A stretch of DNA of 64,000 nucleotides from Dyadobacter linearis. Lineage in GTDB: Bacteria; Bacteroidota; Bacteroidia; Cytophagales; Spirosomataceae. The translations under genes and the position numbers were made by a program. Under the pieces are notes generated by a model. It searched no databases, had not been told where the DNA came from, and was given only the letters and a program-made list of their open reading frames with translations. The first letter of the stretch is position 1. Each line of letters opens with the position of its first letter. The stretch is taken from assembly GCF_907165045.1 (NCBI RefSeq), contig NZ_CAJRAU010000001.1, positions 310,001 through 374,000 on the forward strand, in the 5' to 3' direction. Below are positions 1 through 8,882 of this stretch, piece after piece.

Positions 1-1325
1 GAATTAAAAATGCCTCTTTGCAATACATAAGTCTTTCGTAATGAATCGAGATCCCCCATAACCGAAACGATCAGGCGGGCAGTGTCCTGTTTATTTACGA
101 AGTCAAGAATACCCTTTGCATCTGCGTCAGTAATTTCCATCATCGGCTTTTTAGCATAAGCTTCGGGCTTTCCTACCGACGGGTCGATGGCGGTATATAC
201 CGCACGCATTTCGTTCACATTATTGAAAAATGAAAACATCTGAAAATACTCTTTCTGCGTAACCGGGTCATATTTATGGTCGTGGCAATGGGCGCATTCC
301 ATGGTGACGCCCAGTAATGCTTTGCCAAATGTGTCGCTGCGGTCGGTCACGTAGCTGATCCGGTATTCTTCTTCGTCTACCGCACCTTCTTCGGTGATCT
401 TGTGATTCCGGTTGAAGCCCGTTGCAAGAAGCTGTTCTTTTCCGCCGCCCGGTATGAGATCACCGGCTAACTGCCAGGTAATAAAGTCTTTGTAAGACAG
501 ATTTTTGTTAAATGCGTGGATTACCCAATCCCGCCACGGCCACTGCGTCCGGAAATTATCCATCTGGTAACCGTACGAATCTGAATACCTCGCCACATCC
601 AGCCACGGCAGCGCCATTCGCTCTCCGTACGCCGGACTCGCGAGCAGCTTATCGACTACTTTTTCGTAAGCTTTCGGGCTCTGATCTGCCAGAAAATCGT
701 CCATCATCGTGATATCCGGCGGAAGACCAGTCAGGTCGAGGCTTAGCCTCTTCAACAAACGTTCGCGATCTGCCTCGGGATTCGGGGACAATCCTTTGCG
801 TTCCTGCATAGCAAGAATGAAACGATCGATCTCATTTTTGGGCCAGGATTCATCCTTTACTTTGGGCAGCTGAGATTTTTTAGGCGCGACAAACGCCCAG
901 TGCTTTTCATATTTCGCACCCTGCTCGATCCATTTCCCGATTAATTCCACTTCCTCGCCGGTCAGACGGAGGTTCGAGGATTTGGGTGGCATTAGGAGGC
1001 TCGTATCACTCGTCGTGATCCGTAAATAAACTTCCGACAGAGCAGGTTTTCCCGGAACGATACCATGCATTCCGGGACTTTCCTTCAATGCCTTGTAAGC
1101 ATCTTCTGCAATATCCAGCCGTAACCCCGCTTCCCGCTTATTGGCATCGGGCCCATGACAGGCCAGGCATTTGTCAGACAGGATCGGCCGAATATCAAAA
1201 TTGTAACTCACCTCACCGTCAAACGAGCCAACTTCCTGTTCAGCAGCCTCTTCTCCGCAAGAAAACAAAAGCAATGCAGCCCAACCCAGGCCACAGAATG
1301 CCATTTGCCAGCCCACCCTCCTCAT
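1..1325 (-). CDS. PSCyt1/DUF1549 (planctomycete cytochrome C) lipoprotein, 3' part missing
   Basis: This reading frame starts at the ATG ending at 1325 and runs open through 441 codons to the left edge, so the C-terminal part (usually a DUF1553 domain) lies outside the window. The N-terminus is a lipoprotein signal with a lipobox cysteine at residue 23 (LLLFSC). A PSCyt1-type domain follows, with a single haem-type CxxCH (C53, C56, H57), then a DUF1549/PSCyt2 region with a second CxxCH (C344-H348) inside ECAHCHDHKYDP, a hallmark of that family. Proteins of this family reach roughly 700-1100 residues. They abound in Planctomycetes and in some Bacteroidota, often beside SusCD or sulfatase genes; their biochemical role is not established. 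It follows the SusD gene at 1373 on the same strand with a gap of about 47 bases, so it is probably the last gene seen of that cassette. Confidence 0.9.
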   Translation of the reverse strand, partial: MRRVGWQMAFCGLGWAALLLFSCGEEAAEQEVGSFDGEVSYNFDIRPILSDKCLACHGPDANKREAGLRLDIAEDAYKALKESPGMHGIVPGKPALSEVYLRITTSDTSLLMPPKSSNLRLTGEEVELIGKWIEQGAKYEKHWAFVAPKKSQLPKVKDESWPKNEIDRFILAMQERKGLSPNPEADRERLLKRLSLDLTGLPPDITMMDDFLADQSPKAYEKVVDKLLASPAYGERMALPWLDVARYSDSYGYQMDNFRTQWPWRDWVIHAFNKNLSYKDFITWQLAGDLIPGGGKEQLLATGFNRNHKITEEGAVDEEEYRISYVTDRSDTFGKALLGVTMECAHCHDHKYDPVTQKEYFQMFSFFNNVNEMRAVYTAIDPSVGKPEAYAKKPMMEITDADAKGILDFVNKQDTARLIVSVMGDLDSLRKTYVLQRGIFN

Positions 1326-1372
1326 TCTTTTTCTATTTATCAACAAGCGCATTTCAGCATTTTTTGTTTTAA

Positions 1373-2911
1373 TCAATATCCAGGATTTTGTTGCAGGTCC
1401 CCGATCAGTATCTCCCGGTTTGGAATGGGGAAAAGCAGTTTTTGTTCTGTGATCTGGTAGCTGTTAGCGGGAATGTAAGATTCCCCGGCATGCGCCTTTT
1501 TAATATACTCCCCATTCTTTGTCATCACTTCAATCGCCCTTCCGGTGCGCACGAGATCGAGCCAGCGCTTGTTCTCGAATGCAAATTCGACCCGGCGTTC
1601 GTGCAGGATGATATCACGTAGCTGCGCCTGGTTTGTATTTGCGGAGGCGGCGAGTCCCGCACGTTGCCTTACCATGTTCAGATATTTGAGCGCGTCTGCG
1701 GATTTCCCCTGCTCATTCAGCGCCTCGGCCATCGAAAGCAGCGCGTCGGAATATCGGTAGATCGGGAAGTTATCGTCGGTATTTTGTTCCAGACTGTGGG
1801 CATGCAGGTATTTTTTGATGAAAGGATAAGCGCGTTTTCCCGCCGGCACTTTATATCCCACCGGACTTTTGATTGCCTCTATCACCATATCCCCCACTAC
1901 ACCGGTACCTTCGGCAATAGCAATGGAGGCAGTAAGTCTCTTATCGCCAGGCTCGTACGTTTCAATCATCTCATAAGTTGGCACATTCCAGCCGCCACCC
2001 TGCCGGTTTTGCGACATAATGCCTGTGATGATCTTAACATCCGAAGCCAGCGGTAAAAAAGGATACAGAAAATCACTTTGCTGCCCCTGATTTCCTTGCT
2101 GATATTGTATCTCCAAAATAGACTCACTGCTGTTCTTATTAGAAGGGCTGAACACAGAAGCATATTCCGGCAGCAAAGAGTAACCCATCTCGATAATAGC
2201 TTTCAGTTCATTTTCAGCGCCCGACCAGTTTTTTTGGGTTAGATAAATATCTGCCAAAAGCATGCGCGCGGTACCCTTGTTGGCGCGGCCGCTCTGCGGG
2301 AAAGTCGGTGCCGGCAGCTTGGCAACCGCTTCGGATACATCAGCTAAAATCACTTTATAGACTTCTTCCACCGAAGATCTCGGAATATAAGCTTCACCGG
2401 CTGCTTTCACCGTCGTGAGATACAATGGAACGCCGCCGAAATAGCGCACTAGCTCAAAGTAATACACCGCCCGCAGGAACTTGGCCTGTGCGACGATATT
2501 GTCAACCGCAGCCTGACCGAACGCCGCATTAGGAATATTATCCAGGATTGCATTGGTTCTTGCGACGCCGACATAAAGCGAATTGTACTTGTCTGCCACG
2601 ACACTACTTACCACTCTGTCCAGGAAAAAATCAGTATCCTCGCGTTCAATATATTGTCCGCCGCGGTTTGTGTTATTGAATTCCAAATGGGTATTGTCCG
2701 ACCGCATTTCGCCCATTGTCCAGGAAGCAATCGACCCTTTTCCGGCTCGCAGCGAAGCATAAGCGCCGATCAGTGCCTGTTCAAACTGGGCCTCGGTTTC
2801 GTAAAAGTTACCCGACGTGACTGAGCTTTCGGGTACCCGGTTCAAAAATTCGTCCGAACACGACATAAGCAATATCGCGAGCGAGAGGATGATATATATA
2901 CTATTTTTCAT
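1373..2911 (-). CDS. SusD/RagB-family outer-membrane lipoprotein
   Basis: This 512-residue protein is the surface glycan- or nutrient-binding partner of the TonB-linked channel encoded just upstream. The first 18 residues form a lipoprotein signal ending at C18 (ILLMSCSDEF), the usual SusD form. The middle has the TPR-like SusD helices (KFLRAVYYFELVRYFGGVPL is typical of the fold). The end carries the family signature region (ERRVEFAFENKRWLDLVRTG) and a terminal NPGY. Length is normal for the family (about 450-600). It lies 18 bases after the SusC gene in the same direction, so the two are co-transcribed. The substrate cannot be read from the sequence. Confidence 0.95.
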   Translation of the reverse strand: MKNSIYIILSLAILLMSCSDEFLNRVPESSVTSGNFYETEAQFEQALIGAYASLRAGKGSIASWTMGEMRSDNTHLEFNNTNRGGQYIEREDTDFFLDRVVSSVVADKYNSLYVGVARTNAILDNIPNAAFGQAAVDNIVAQAKFLRAVYYFELVRYFGGVPLYLTTVKAAGEAYIPRSSVEEVYKVILADVSEAVAKLPAPTFPQSGRANKGTARMLLADIYLTQKNWSGAENELKAIIEMGYSLLPEYASVFSPSNKNSSESILEIQYQQGNQGQQSDFLYPFLPLASDVKIITGIMSQNRQGGGWNVPTYEMIETYEPGDKRLTASIAIAEGTGVVGDMVIEAIKSPVGYKVPAGKRAYPFIKKYLHAHSLEQNTDDNFPIYRYSDALLSMAEALNEQGKSADALKYLNMVRQRAGLAASANTNQAQLRDIILHERRVEFAFENKRWLDLVRTGRAIEVMTKNGEYIKKAHAGESYIPANSYQITEQKLLFPIPNREILIGDLQQNPGY

Positions 2912-2929
2912 CTTGTAAAAGGTTAGCGA

Positions 2930-5900
2930 TTAGAAGCTTACATTCAAACCCAAAGCCGAAGTCCGCGGGACGGGATACGGGCTCACATCCAAACCTTCCC
3001 GAAGTCCGTTCAATCCGTTGAGGCTCGCTTCCGGGTTGGAACCTTTGTATTTGGTCAGTACAAATGCCTGCTGAATGCTCACGAATATGCGTGCCTTGCT
3101 GACAAACTTCGTCAGGCGCGGCAATGTGTATCCCAGCGTGACATTTTTGAGTGTCAGATAGGAAGCGTCGAGCACCAGCCTGTCGGAATTACTTCTTGGA
3201 AAGGAAGTGGTACCAGAAAGCGAGCGACCGATTATCCCGGCTCCCGGATTCTCCTCCGACCGCCACCGGTCTTTCATGTATTTTTCCACATTAAAGATCC
3301 CTTCGAGCGTTTCTGTCCATTCTGCCAGCGAATAGTACATTTTGTTTCCGATAGCTCCGGAAAAAACAAGATTCAAATCGAAATTCTTGTAAGTCAGGCT
3401 ATTATTGATCCCAAACAAAAATTTCGGGCTCGGATTACCGATGTACGTACGGTCTTTGGTATCGATCACACCGTCGTTGTTGAGGTCTTTCATACGGGCT
3501 GTGCCAACCTGCGAGGTACTGTGCTTCGCCTGAGAATTGAACTCCTCCTGCGTTTTGTATATTCCGTCAAAAACGTAACCGTAAAACTGTCCCATCGGGC
3601 GCCCTACTTCTGTTTTCCAGATCTCTGCGGGAAATTCGCCAATACCCCCAATCGGCGTATTGTTCGTACCCAGTTTCATCACTCGGTTCCTGTTCACGGA
3701 TACATTAAAATCGGTAGTCCATTTCAATGCACCAACCAGGTTTCTTGTCGTCGCGCCCGCTTCATATCCCCAGAATTTAAACTCCCCGATATTGTCCTGG
3801 ATATTGGAAAAGCCCGTACCTGCCGGGATATCCACCTGGTAGAGCATGTTTTTGGTACGTTTGGTATAGTAGTCCAGCGTCAGCGAAATCCGGTCGTTGA
3901 ATAAGCCGACATCTAACCCGAAATCCATTCCGCGCGTGGTTTCCCAGGTCAGGCGATTGTTGCCGATACTGGATGGACTGCGGCCCTGGACCAGCGCCCC
4001 GCCAAATACATAATTGGAGGTCACGATGTTACCGAACTGGTTATAGTTACCAATGTTGAAATTACCCGCGTCGCCATATTCCGACCGGATTTTCAGGTAG
4101 CTGACAGACTTCCACCTTTGCGCAAAAGCTTCATCGGAAATGATCCAGCCAGCCGATATCGACGGGAACGAACCCCAGCGATTTTCAGACCCGAAACGCG
4201 AGGAGCCGTCACGTCGAATGGAAGCTGCGAGCAGGTATTTGCCTTTATAATTGTAGTTCAAACGGGTGAACATGGAAAGCAAAGACCATTCGCTGGAATT
4301 GCTGCCCCCGTTTTTGATTGCCGCCGCGTCGATCCAGCTCACTGCATCATCGGGAAAGCTGGTTCCTGTCAAAAGGTTATTTTCCTGTCTGAAAAGCTGG
4401 GCGGAATACCCTACCAGCGCCTCTACGTTATGATTGCCGCCAATTGTTTTGGTATAGTTTAATGTATTTTCTGTCAGCCAGGAAGTGTATTGACTGGTAC
4501 GGTAAGAACCCACGGCGAGCTTGGGCGCATTTGCAAAAATTGTTCCGACAGTGGACGGGCTGAAAGTACGCTGCCTCCGATCCTGCAAATCGATCGATAC
4601 CGAACTCTTGAACCGAAAATCTTTCAGGAAATCGACCTCCGCATAAGCATTTGCGAGGACGCGCGTGGACGAACTTTTGTTGGTGGTTTCTTCCAGCGAC
4701 CGTTTCCAGTTGGGGAATGTAAATAAACCGGGCCCTGAAAAACTCACTTTCCTCGTCCCGTCAGGATTCGTTTCATAAGGTGAAAAGATCGGAGGCGTGA
4801 TGATCGCCGAATAAATCAGGCTGTAAAATCCGTCGCCATTTGAAAAATCATCACTCGAATTGGTTGGATTATTACCCACCTGGTAAGTCGGGGCCACATT
4901 TATGCCCACTCGGATCGCCTTATTGACCCGGTACTCATTGTTTGTACGTAAAGAAAAACGCTGGAAATCGCTATTGATCACAGCGCCTTTTTCCTTGTAG
5001 TAACCGACGGTGGTAGCCGAGCTGAAATTGTCCTTATTTGTCATTAAAGACAGGTTGTAGCTATTCTGTCCCGCCGGTTGCAGCAGTTCCTCGTACCAAT
5101 CGGTATCGGGTCCGGTCCAGGCGTCCGGATTTTGGTACAGCTCAGGAATTCCGCCGGTGTATCCTTCGTATTTGATCTTATCCTCAAAAATCGCCTTCCG
5201 GTCTTGCAAAAACTCTTTCGAATTCATCAGTTTCGCCCGCCCTTTTTGCGGCACGTTCGCTACACCGAAAGTAGCACTGAACTGGATCGCCGTCTTGCCC
5301 GGTTTTGCCTGCTTGGTGGTGATCAGTACCACGCCATTTGCCGCACGCGAACCATATAATGCGGCGGCCGAAGCGCCTTTCAGCACAGAGAAGGTTTCGA
5401 TTTCATTGGGGTTGATATTGTTAATGTCCCCTACGATCGGAAAACCGTCCACCACGTAAAGCGGCGAGTTACCTGCATTGATGGACGCCGCGCCGCGGAT
5501 CCGGATCGTCATGCCGCTGCCGGGTACGCCCGTCGCCTGGTTGACCTGCACACCCGCGATGCGTCCCTGCAACTTCTGGGCAAACTGCCCGACCGGCTGA
5601 TCTTCCAGCTGCGCCGCCTGCAAAGTAGCGATGGAACCCGTCACTTCTCTTTGCTTCTGCGTTCCGTAACCTACTACCACAATCTCTTCCAAAGCCCGGT
5701 CCTCGGCAACGAGGCTCACCGAAACTTCCGAGCGGCCGCCGGTCGGCACTTCCTGGCTTTTATAACCGACAAAACTGAATACCAATATCCCCTCGGACTG
5801 CACGTCGAGCGAGTACTGGCCTTCGGTATCCGTTGTGGTGCCGATCTGGGTACCTTTCAGTACCACATTCACCCCGGCCAAAGTAAGTCCCTTGTCGTCG

Positions 5901-6349
5901 GTCACCTTTCCCGTCGTCATGCGCAATTCGGCAATATGCTCAGGGGCCTGGTCGCTGGCCGGACTTGCCTCCGACTGGCGGTTGTCACGGGTGCTACTTG
6001 AGAGCACGATCTTTTTGCCAACAAGTTCATAATTGATCTGCAATGGCGTCAAAAGCACCTGCAAAACGTGCCCGAGCGTCATATTTTGCTGTCGGATCGT
6101 AATCATCCGGCCGGATTCGATGACCTGGGAACTGTACACAAAACGGACATCGGTAGACTTTTCAATGTCCGAAAGGACCTTCTTAAAGTGCACATTCTGC
6201 GCATCAATGCTCAGCCTGCGATCAAGGTATTGCTGGGCGTTCGAGTCGTGCGCAAACGATATGCCCATTACTGTCAGCATGATCAGAAACTGTATCAGAG
6301 AGAATCTCATTAGTCTAGCCGCAAATTGCCGGGCAGCATTTTTTTTCAT
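2930..6349 (-). CDS. SusC/RagA-family TonB-linked outer-membrane receptor with STN domain
   Basis: This 1139-residue TonB-dependent channel imports the ligand captured by the SusD protein. After a signal segment (about residues 10-38, ending SNAQ) comes an STN domain (about 40-120), used by transducing receptors to contact a FecR-type regulator. A carboxypeptidase-regulatory-like domain follows (about 145-225: GKVTDDKGLTLAGVNVVLKG), then the motif LEEIVVVGYGTQ, the plug domain (VYGSRAANG-like segment: LYGSRAANGVVLITTK) and the beta-barrel to the C-terminal aromatic NVSF. The sigma and FecR genes lie directly upstream on the same strand, which is the expected arrangement for cell-surface signalling. 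The gap to FecR (192 bases) holds a direct repeat and a possible inverted repeat. Confidence 0.95.
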   Translation of the reverse strand: MKKNAARQFAARLMRFSLIQFLIMLTVMGISFAHDSNAQQYLDRRLSIDAQNVHFKKVLSDIEKSTDVRFVYSSQVIESGRMITIRQQNMTLGHVLQVLLTPLQINYELVGKKIVLSSSTRDNRQSEASPASDQAPEHIAELRMTTGKVTDDKGLTLAGVNVVLKGTQIGTTTDTEGQYSLDVQSEGILVFSFVGYKSQEVPTGGRSEVSVSLVAEDRALEEIVVVGYGTQKQREVTGSIATLQAAQLEDQPVGQFAQKLQGRIAGVQVNQATGVPGSGMTIRIRGAASINAGNSPLYVVDGFPIVGDINNINPNEIETFSVLKGASAAALYGSRAANGVVLITTKQAKPGKTAIQFSATFGVANVPQKGRAKLMNSKEFLQDRKAIFEDKIKYEGYTGGIPELYQNPDAWTGPDTDWYEELLQPAGQNSYNLSLMTNKDNFSSATTVGYYKEKGAVINSDFQRFSLRTNNEYRVNKAIRVGINVAPTYQVGNNPTNSSDDFSNGDGFYSLIYSAIITPPIFSPYETNPDGTRKVSFSGPGLFTFPNWKRSLEETTNKSSSTRVLANAYAEVDFLKDFRFKSSVSIDLQDRRQRTFSPSTVGTIFANAPKLAVGSYRTSQYTSWLTENTLNYTKTIGGNHNVEALVGYSAQLFRQENNLLTGTSFPDDAVSWIDAAAIKNGGSNSSEWSLLSMFTRLNYNYKGKYLLAASIRRDGSSRFGSENRWGSFPSISAGWIISDEAFAQRWKSVSYLKIRSEYGDAGNFNIGNYNQFGNIVTSNYVFGGALVQGRSPSSIGNNRLTWETTRGMDFGLDVGLFNDRISLTLDYYTKRTKNMLYQVDIPAGTGFSNIQDNIGEFKFWGYEAGATTRNLVGALKWTTDFNVSVNRNRVMKLGTNNTPIGGIGEFPAEIWKTEVGRPMGQFYGYVFDGIYKTQEEFNSQAKHSTSQVGTARMKDLNNDGVIDTKDRTYIGNPSPKFLFGINNSLTYKNFDLNLVFSGAIGNKMYYSLAEWTETLEGIFNVEKYMKDRWRSEENPGAGIIGRSLSGTTSFPRSNSDRLVLDASYLTLKNVTLGYTLPRLTKFVSKARIFVSIQQAFVLTKYKGSNPEASLNGLNGLREGLDVSPYPVPRTSALGLNVSF

Positions 6350-6500
6350 AGTTTTGTTTAAGGTTAAAGGTTCGTTTAACGGAATTTTTCACTGAATTTT
6401 AACTTTGGCGAGTGGACATTCAGTGGAGGTTAACCCGTCGGCAGTGGTGCTTCCATTGCCGATTTTTTTTGGTGGTTTGATCACGTCATTTTTAAAAAGG

Positions 6501-6531
6501 TTTAGGAATAGTCAGCTTATTTAGGAATAGT
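6501..6531. repeat. Two direct repeats TTTAGGAATAGT, 19-base period
   Basis: The 12-mer TTTAGGAATAGT occurs at 6501-6512 and again exactly at 6520-6531, just after the end of the fecR-like gene and about 150 bases before the SusC start. On the transcribed (minus) strand it reads ACTATTCCTAAA twice. A 19-base period would put both copies on nearly the same DNA face, so a tandem protein-binding site is possible; a slippage relic is the alternative. Confidence 0.55.
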
Positions 6532-6541
6532 AAGTCTTGGA

Positions 6542-7615
6542 TCAGTGACAGCCTGGGCCCGCTATTGTAATCTGCCCATCTACAATCTCATAACTCGCAC
6601 TGACAGTCTTGCAAAGCAGGTCGAGTTTCTCAAAAAGCGTTTCGTTCGAAAGGTTTGCAGTGATCCGGCATTTACGGAAACTCTCTTCATCAAATTGGAT
6701 CGCAATACCATAACCCTTCTCCAATTCCCGCAGGATAACCGGAAGCGACACTTCATCATATTCATGGTTAGCCACCTTGCTATCCTTGGTAATCGGCACC
6801 GGATTCGCGACGAGCGTTTTGGATACCAGGTTTTGTTCCTTTTCGAAAATCGCGGCCTGGTTGGCGGTCAGTATCACGCCGCTCCGCTCCCGGACATTGG
6901 CAGATGCTACCTGTTTGGTGGAATAGACCGAAACCTTACCGGATTGAACCTGAACGCTGATCTTCTTGTCCTGCTCAAATGCACGCACCACGAAGCGCGT
7001 ACCCAGTACCTTCGTCACCATATCGCCGGTGCAAACCATAAACGGCCGGGACGAACGCGTGACTGAAAAAACGGCTTCGCCTTTCAGATACACTTTTCGC
7101 TCGGCGCCTTTGAACTCGGAAGGATAACCGATACTGCTTTTCGGACTGAGCACAACCACCGAACCATCTGCCAATGCCACGCGGATCGGTGCTTCCGTGT
7201 CGTTGGCCGTTTGTACCAGTCGTGGGGCAGTCAATAATGTGTTATTGTTTTTAGAAATCACATTTTTATCACGCAGAAACAACTGCCAGCCCGCTAACAG
7301 CGTGACTAGCAATACCGCTGCCGCAGCCAGCCATCGCCTGAGATGAAATCGGCTAGTGTCGCTTCGATGTGCCTGGTTCGCTGTTTCCAGAAAACGGTCT
7401 ACTTCGCGCCTGATTTCTATTCCTCTCAGGGCTTCCTCCGCCACATGCGAAGCACGAATGATCTGCTCTGCCCGCTGCATGACTTCGGCTTTTTCAGGAT
7501 ATTGTTTCAGAAAATTCCTCCAAAAATCTTCCTTTCTCCGGTCTCCGTGCACCCAGTCACGGAAGTCGTCGTCTCCTGCAAAATCTTCCAGTAAATAGGC
7601 GGCGTAATTCTTCAT
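6542..7615 (-). CDS. FecR-family anti-sigma factor
   Basis: This 357-residue inner-membrane protein is predicted to relay the state of the SusC receptor to the ECF sigma factor encoded upstream. The N-terminal cytoplasmic part (about 1-90) would hold the sigma. One membrane span lies at about 92-112 (RRWLAAAAVLLVTLLAGWQL). The periplasmic FecR domain follows (about 140-235, with LADGSVVVL and YLKGEAVFSV), and a C-terminal DUF4974/STN-like domain (about 275-355) ends in a TIAGPGCH tail. Size and order are typical. It begins 30 bases after the sigma stop codon. Confidence 0.93.
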   Translation of the reverse strand: MKNYAAYLLEDFAGDDDFRDWVHGDRRKEDFWRNFLKQYPEKAEVMQRAEQIIRASHVAEEALRGIEIRREVDRFLETANQAHRSDTSRFHLRRWLAAAAVLLVTLLAGWQLFLRDKNVISKNNNTLLTAPRLVQTANDTEAPIRVALADGSVVVLSPKSSIGYPSEFKGAERKVYLKGEAVFSVTRSSRPFMVCTGDMVTKVLGTRFVVRAFEQDKKISVQVQSGKVSVYSTKQVASANVRERSGVILTANQAAIFEKEQNLVSKTLVANPVPITKDSKVANHEYDEVSLPVILRELEKGYGIAIQFDEESFRKCRITANLSNETLFEKLDLLCKTVSASYEIVDGQITIAGPGCH

Positions 7616-7645
7616 CTTCTTCCCGGATTGATTATTTTGTTAGAA

Positions 7646-8236
7646 CTACACGCCAAACAGCAAAGACAACAGGACTACGACCGGCCAGTTCTTGCGAAGG
7701 CTATTCAATGATTTTTGAAACAGGTTATAAGCAGATTGCCGGCCAAGATTCATCACGGAAGCGATCTGCTCGAAACTCAGATTCTGGTAAAAGCGCAGGT
7801 ATATCAATTCTTTTTGTCGCTGTGGGAGTGAATTGAGCACTTTTTCCAGCGTGCGAAACTGGTATATCTCGTGCTCTTCTTCAATCATCTGCGAGTCGGC
7901 CGAGAATTCGACCGCAAACGTGTAATCGTCGTCAATGCACGCTTGCAGCATCTGATTTTTGTCAGACAATTCGCGCAGCATGTGACTTTTCAGTACCATT
8001 AGCAAATAGCCTTTCACATTTTCAACCTCCCCGATCGTTCCGTGCAGTTTCCACAGGTTCAGAAACACTTCCTGAATACAGTCCTTTACAAACTCCCTTT
8101 CGCCGTACAACCGCATGCCCCAGTGAAACAGGTCGGGATAGAGCGATTGCATGATATTGCCTAGTGCAAGGATGTTGCCCGCCCGGTATTCCTGCCAAAG
8201 ATGTTTCTCGTCAATTCCCGCCGGGCGTTTTTTCAT
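7646..8236 (-). CDS. ECF-type RNA polymerase sigma factor
   Basis: This 196-residue protein has sigma-70 region 2 (about 25-95, with FVKDCIQEVFLNLWK) and region 4 (about 125-180, with LPQRQKELIYLRFYQNLSFE and a helix-turn-helix around IASVMNLGRQSAYNL). It is the FecI-like partner of the FecR protein encoded 30 bases downstream. The last 12 residues (PVVVLLSLLFGV) are strongly hydrophobic, a feature also seen in the second ECF sigma of this window. The start ATG at 8236 gives the usual family length. The gene is divergent from the DUF2147 gene across 238 bases. Confidence 0.93.
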   Translation of the reverse strand: MKKRPAGIDEKHLWQEYRAGNILALGNIMQSLYPDLFHWGMRLYGEREFVKDCIQEVFLNLWKLHGTIGEVENVKGYLLMVLKSHMLRELSDKNQMLQACIDDDYTFAVEFSADSQMIEEEHEIYQFRTLEKVLNSLPQRQKELIYLRFYQNLSFEQIASVMNLGRQSAYNLFQKSLNSLRKNWPVVVLLSLLFGV

Positions 8237-8336
8237 CAGCGACTGTTTTAATAACGAGTGTTTTTGAAGGGAAATCTAACCTATGGTTTTACGAAATATT
8301 TAATATTTTTTCACTGAATAATCTTAACCCTACTTA

Positions 8337-8349
8337 TTTAACGGTTAAA
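8337..8349. promoter_or_regulatory. 13-base palindrome TTTAACGGTTAAA in the divergent spacer
   Basis: TTTAAC and GTTAAA flank a central G in the spacer between the sigma gene (minus) and the DUF2147 gene (plus), about 100 bases upstream of the sigma start. The same half-sites recur as an inverted pair with a six-base spacer at 6363-6380, just upstream of the SusC gene of the same cassette. A shared operator is possible; chance cannot be excluded for such AT-rich half-sites. Confidence 0.3.
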
Positions 8350-8395
8350 CTTCCCACATCGCCCGCTAAAATCTATCAGCAAAACGATCGTTACG

Positions 8396-8426
8396 TTGCA
8401 TGACAATCGTGGGTATGGTATTTTAG
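8396..8426 (+). promoter_or_regulatory. Possible promoter of the DUF2147 gene
   Basis: A TTG (8396-8398) is followed after 20 bases by TATTTTAG (8419-8426), one mismatch from the Bacteroidota -7 box TAnnTTTG. The box lies 48 bases before the ATG at 8475. No better candidate was seen in this spacer. Confidence 0.3.
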
Positions 8427-8474
8427 TTATGATTGAAATCCTATATTCATCTCCGATCAATCTCGATTCCTGAT

Positions 8475-8873
8475 ATGCGTACCAGAATATCATATTCCCT
8501 ATTCCTGCTGGGCAGTACCGTTTTATTATCCATGAAGCCTGCGGCTAAACATATTACCGAAGGCAACTGGTATCCGGGCGTGCAAACCTCCAAGATCACG
8601 ATCGCGCCCTGCGGCAATAAGTATTGCGGGACAATTACCTGGATAAAGGATCCTTCCAAGGCCATTAAAAACGGTGAAGTCGGCGCGGTGATATTCAAGG
8701 ATTTTTCGATTGTAGACAAGCAAACGCTGGAAGGCGGGAAAATTTACGATCCGCGAAATAACAAATGGTACAGCGGCAGACTGAAAGTTGGAAGCGACGG
8801 CAAGCTGGAAGTACGCGGCTGGGTAGGTATGCCGACGTTCGGGAAATCAATGCATTGGACGCGGGCAAACTAG
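8475..8873 (+). CDS. DUF2147-family exported protein
   Basis: This 132-residue protein begins with a signal peptide (about 1-24, MRTRISYSLFLLGSTVLLS) and consists of one DUF2147 domain: GNWYP at the start, CGNKYCGTITWI in the middle, and KWYSGRLKV plus ELEVRGW-like GKLEVRGWVGMPTFGKSMHW at the end. The function of the family is not known; it probably forms a small beta-barrel or lipocalin-like fold in the envelope. I chose the ATG at 8475 because it starts the signal peptide; an in-frame TTG at 8433 would add 14 charged, unrelated residues. It is followed after 9 bases by the next plus-strand gene. Confidence 0.85.
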   Translation: MRTRISYSLFLLGSTVLLSMKPAAKHITEGNWYPGVQTSKITIAPCGNKYCGTITWIKDPSKAIKNGEVGAVIFKDFSIVDKQTLEGGKIYDPRNNKWYSGRLKVGSDGKLEVRGWVGMPTFGKSMHWTRAN

Positions 8874-8882
8874 TTAACTGGT

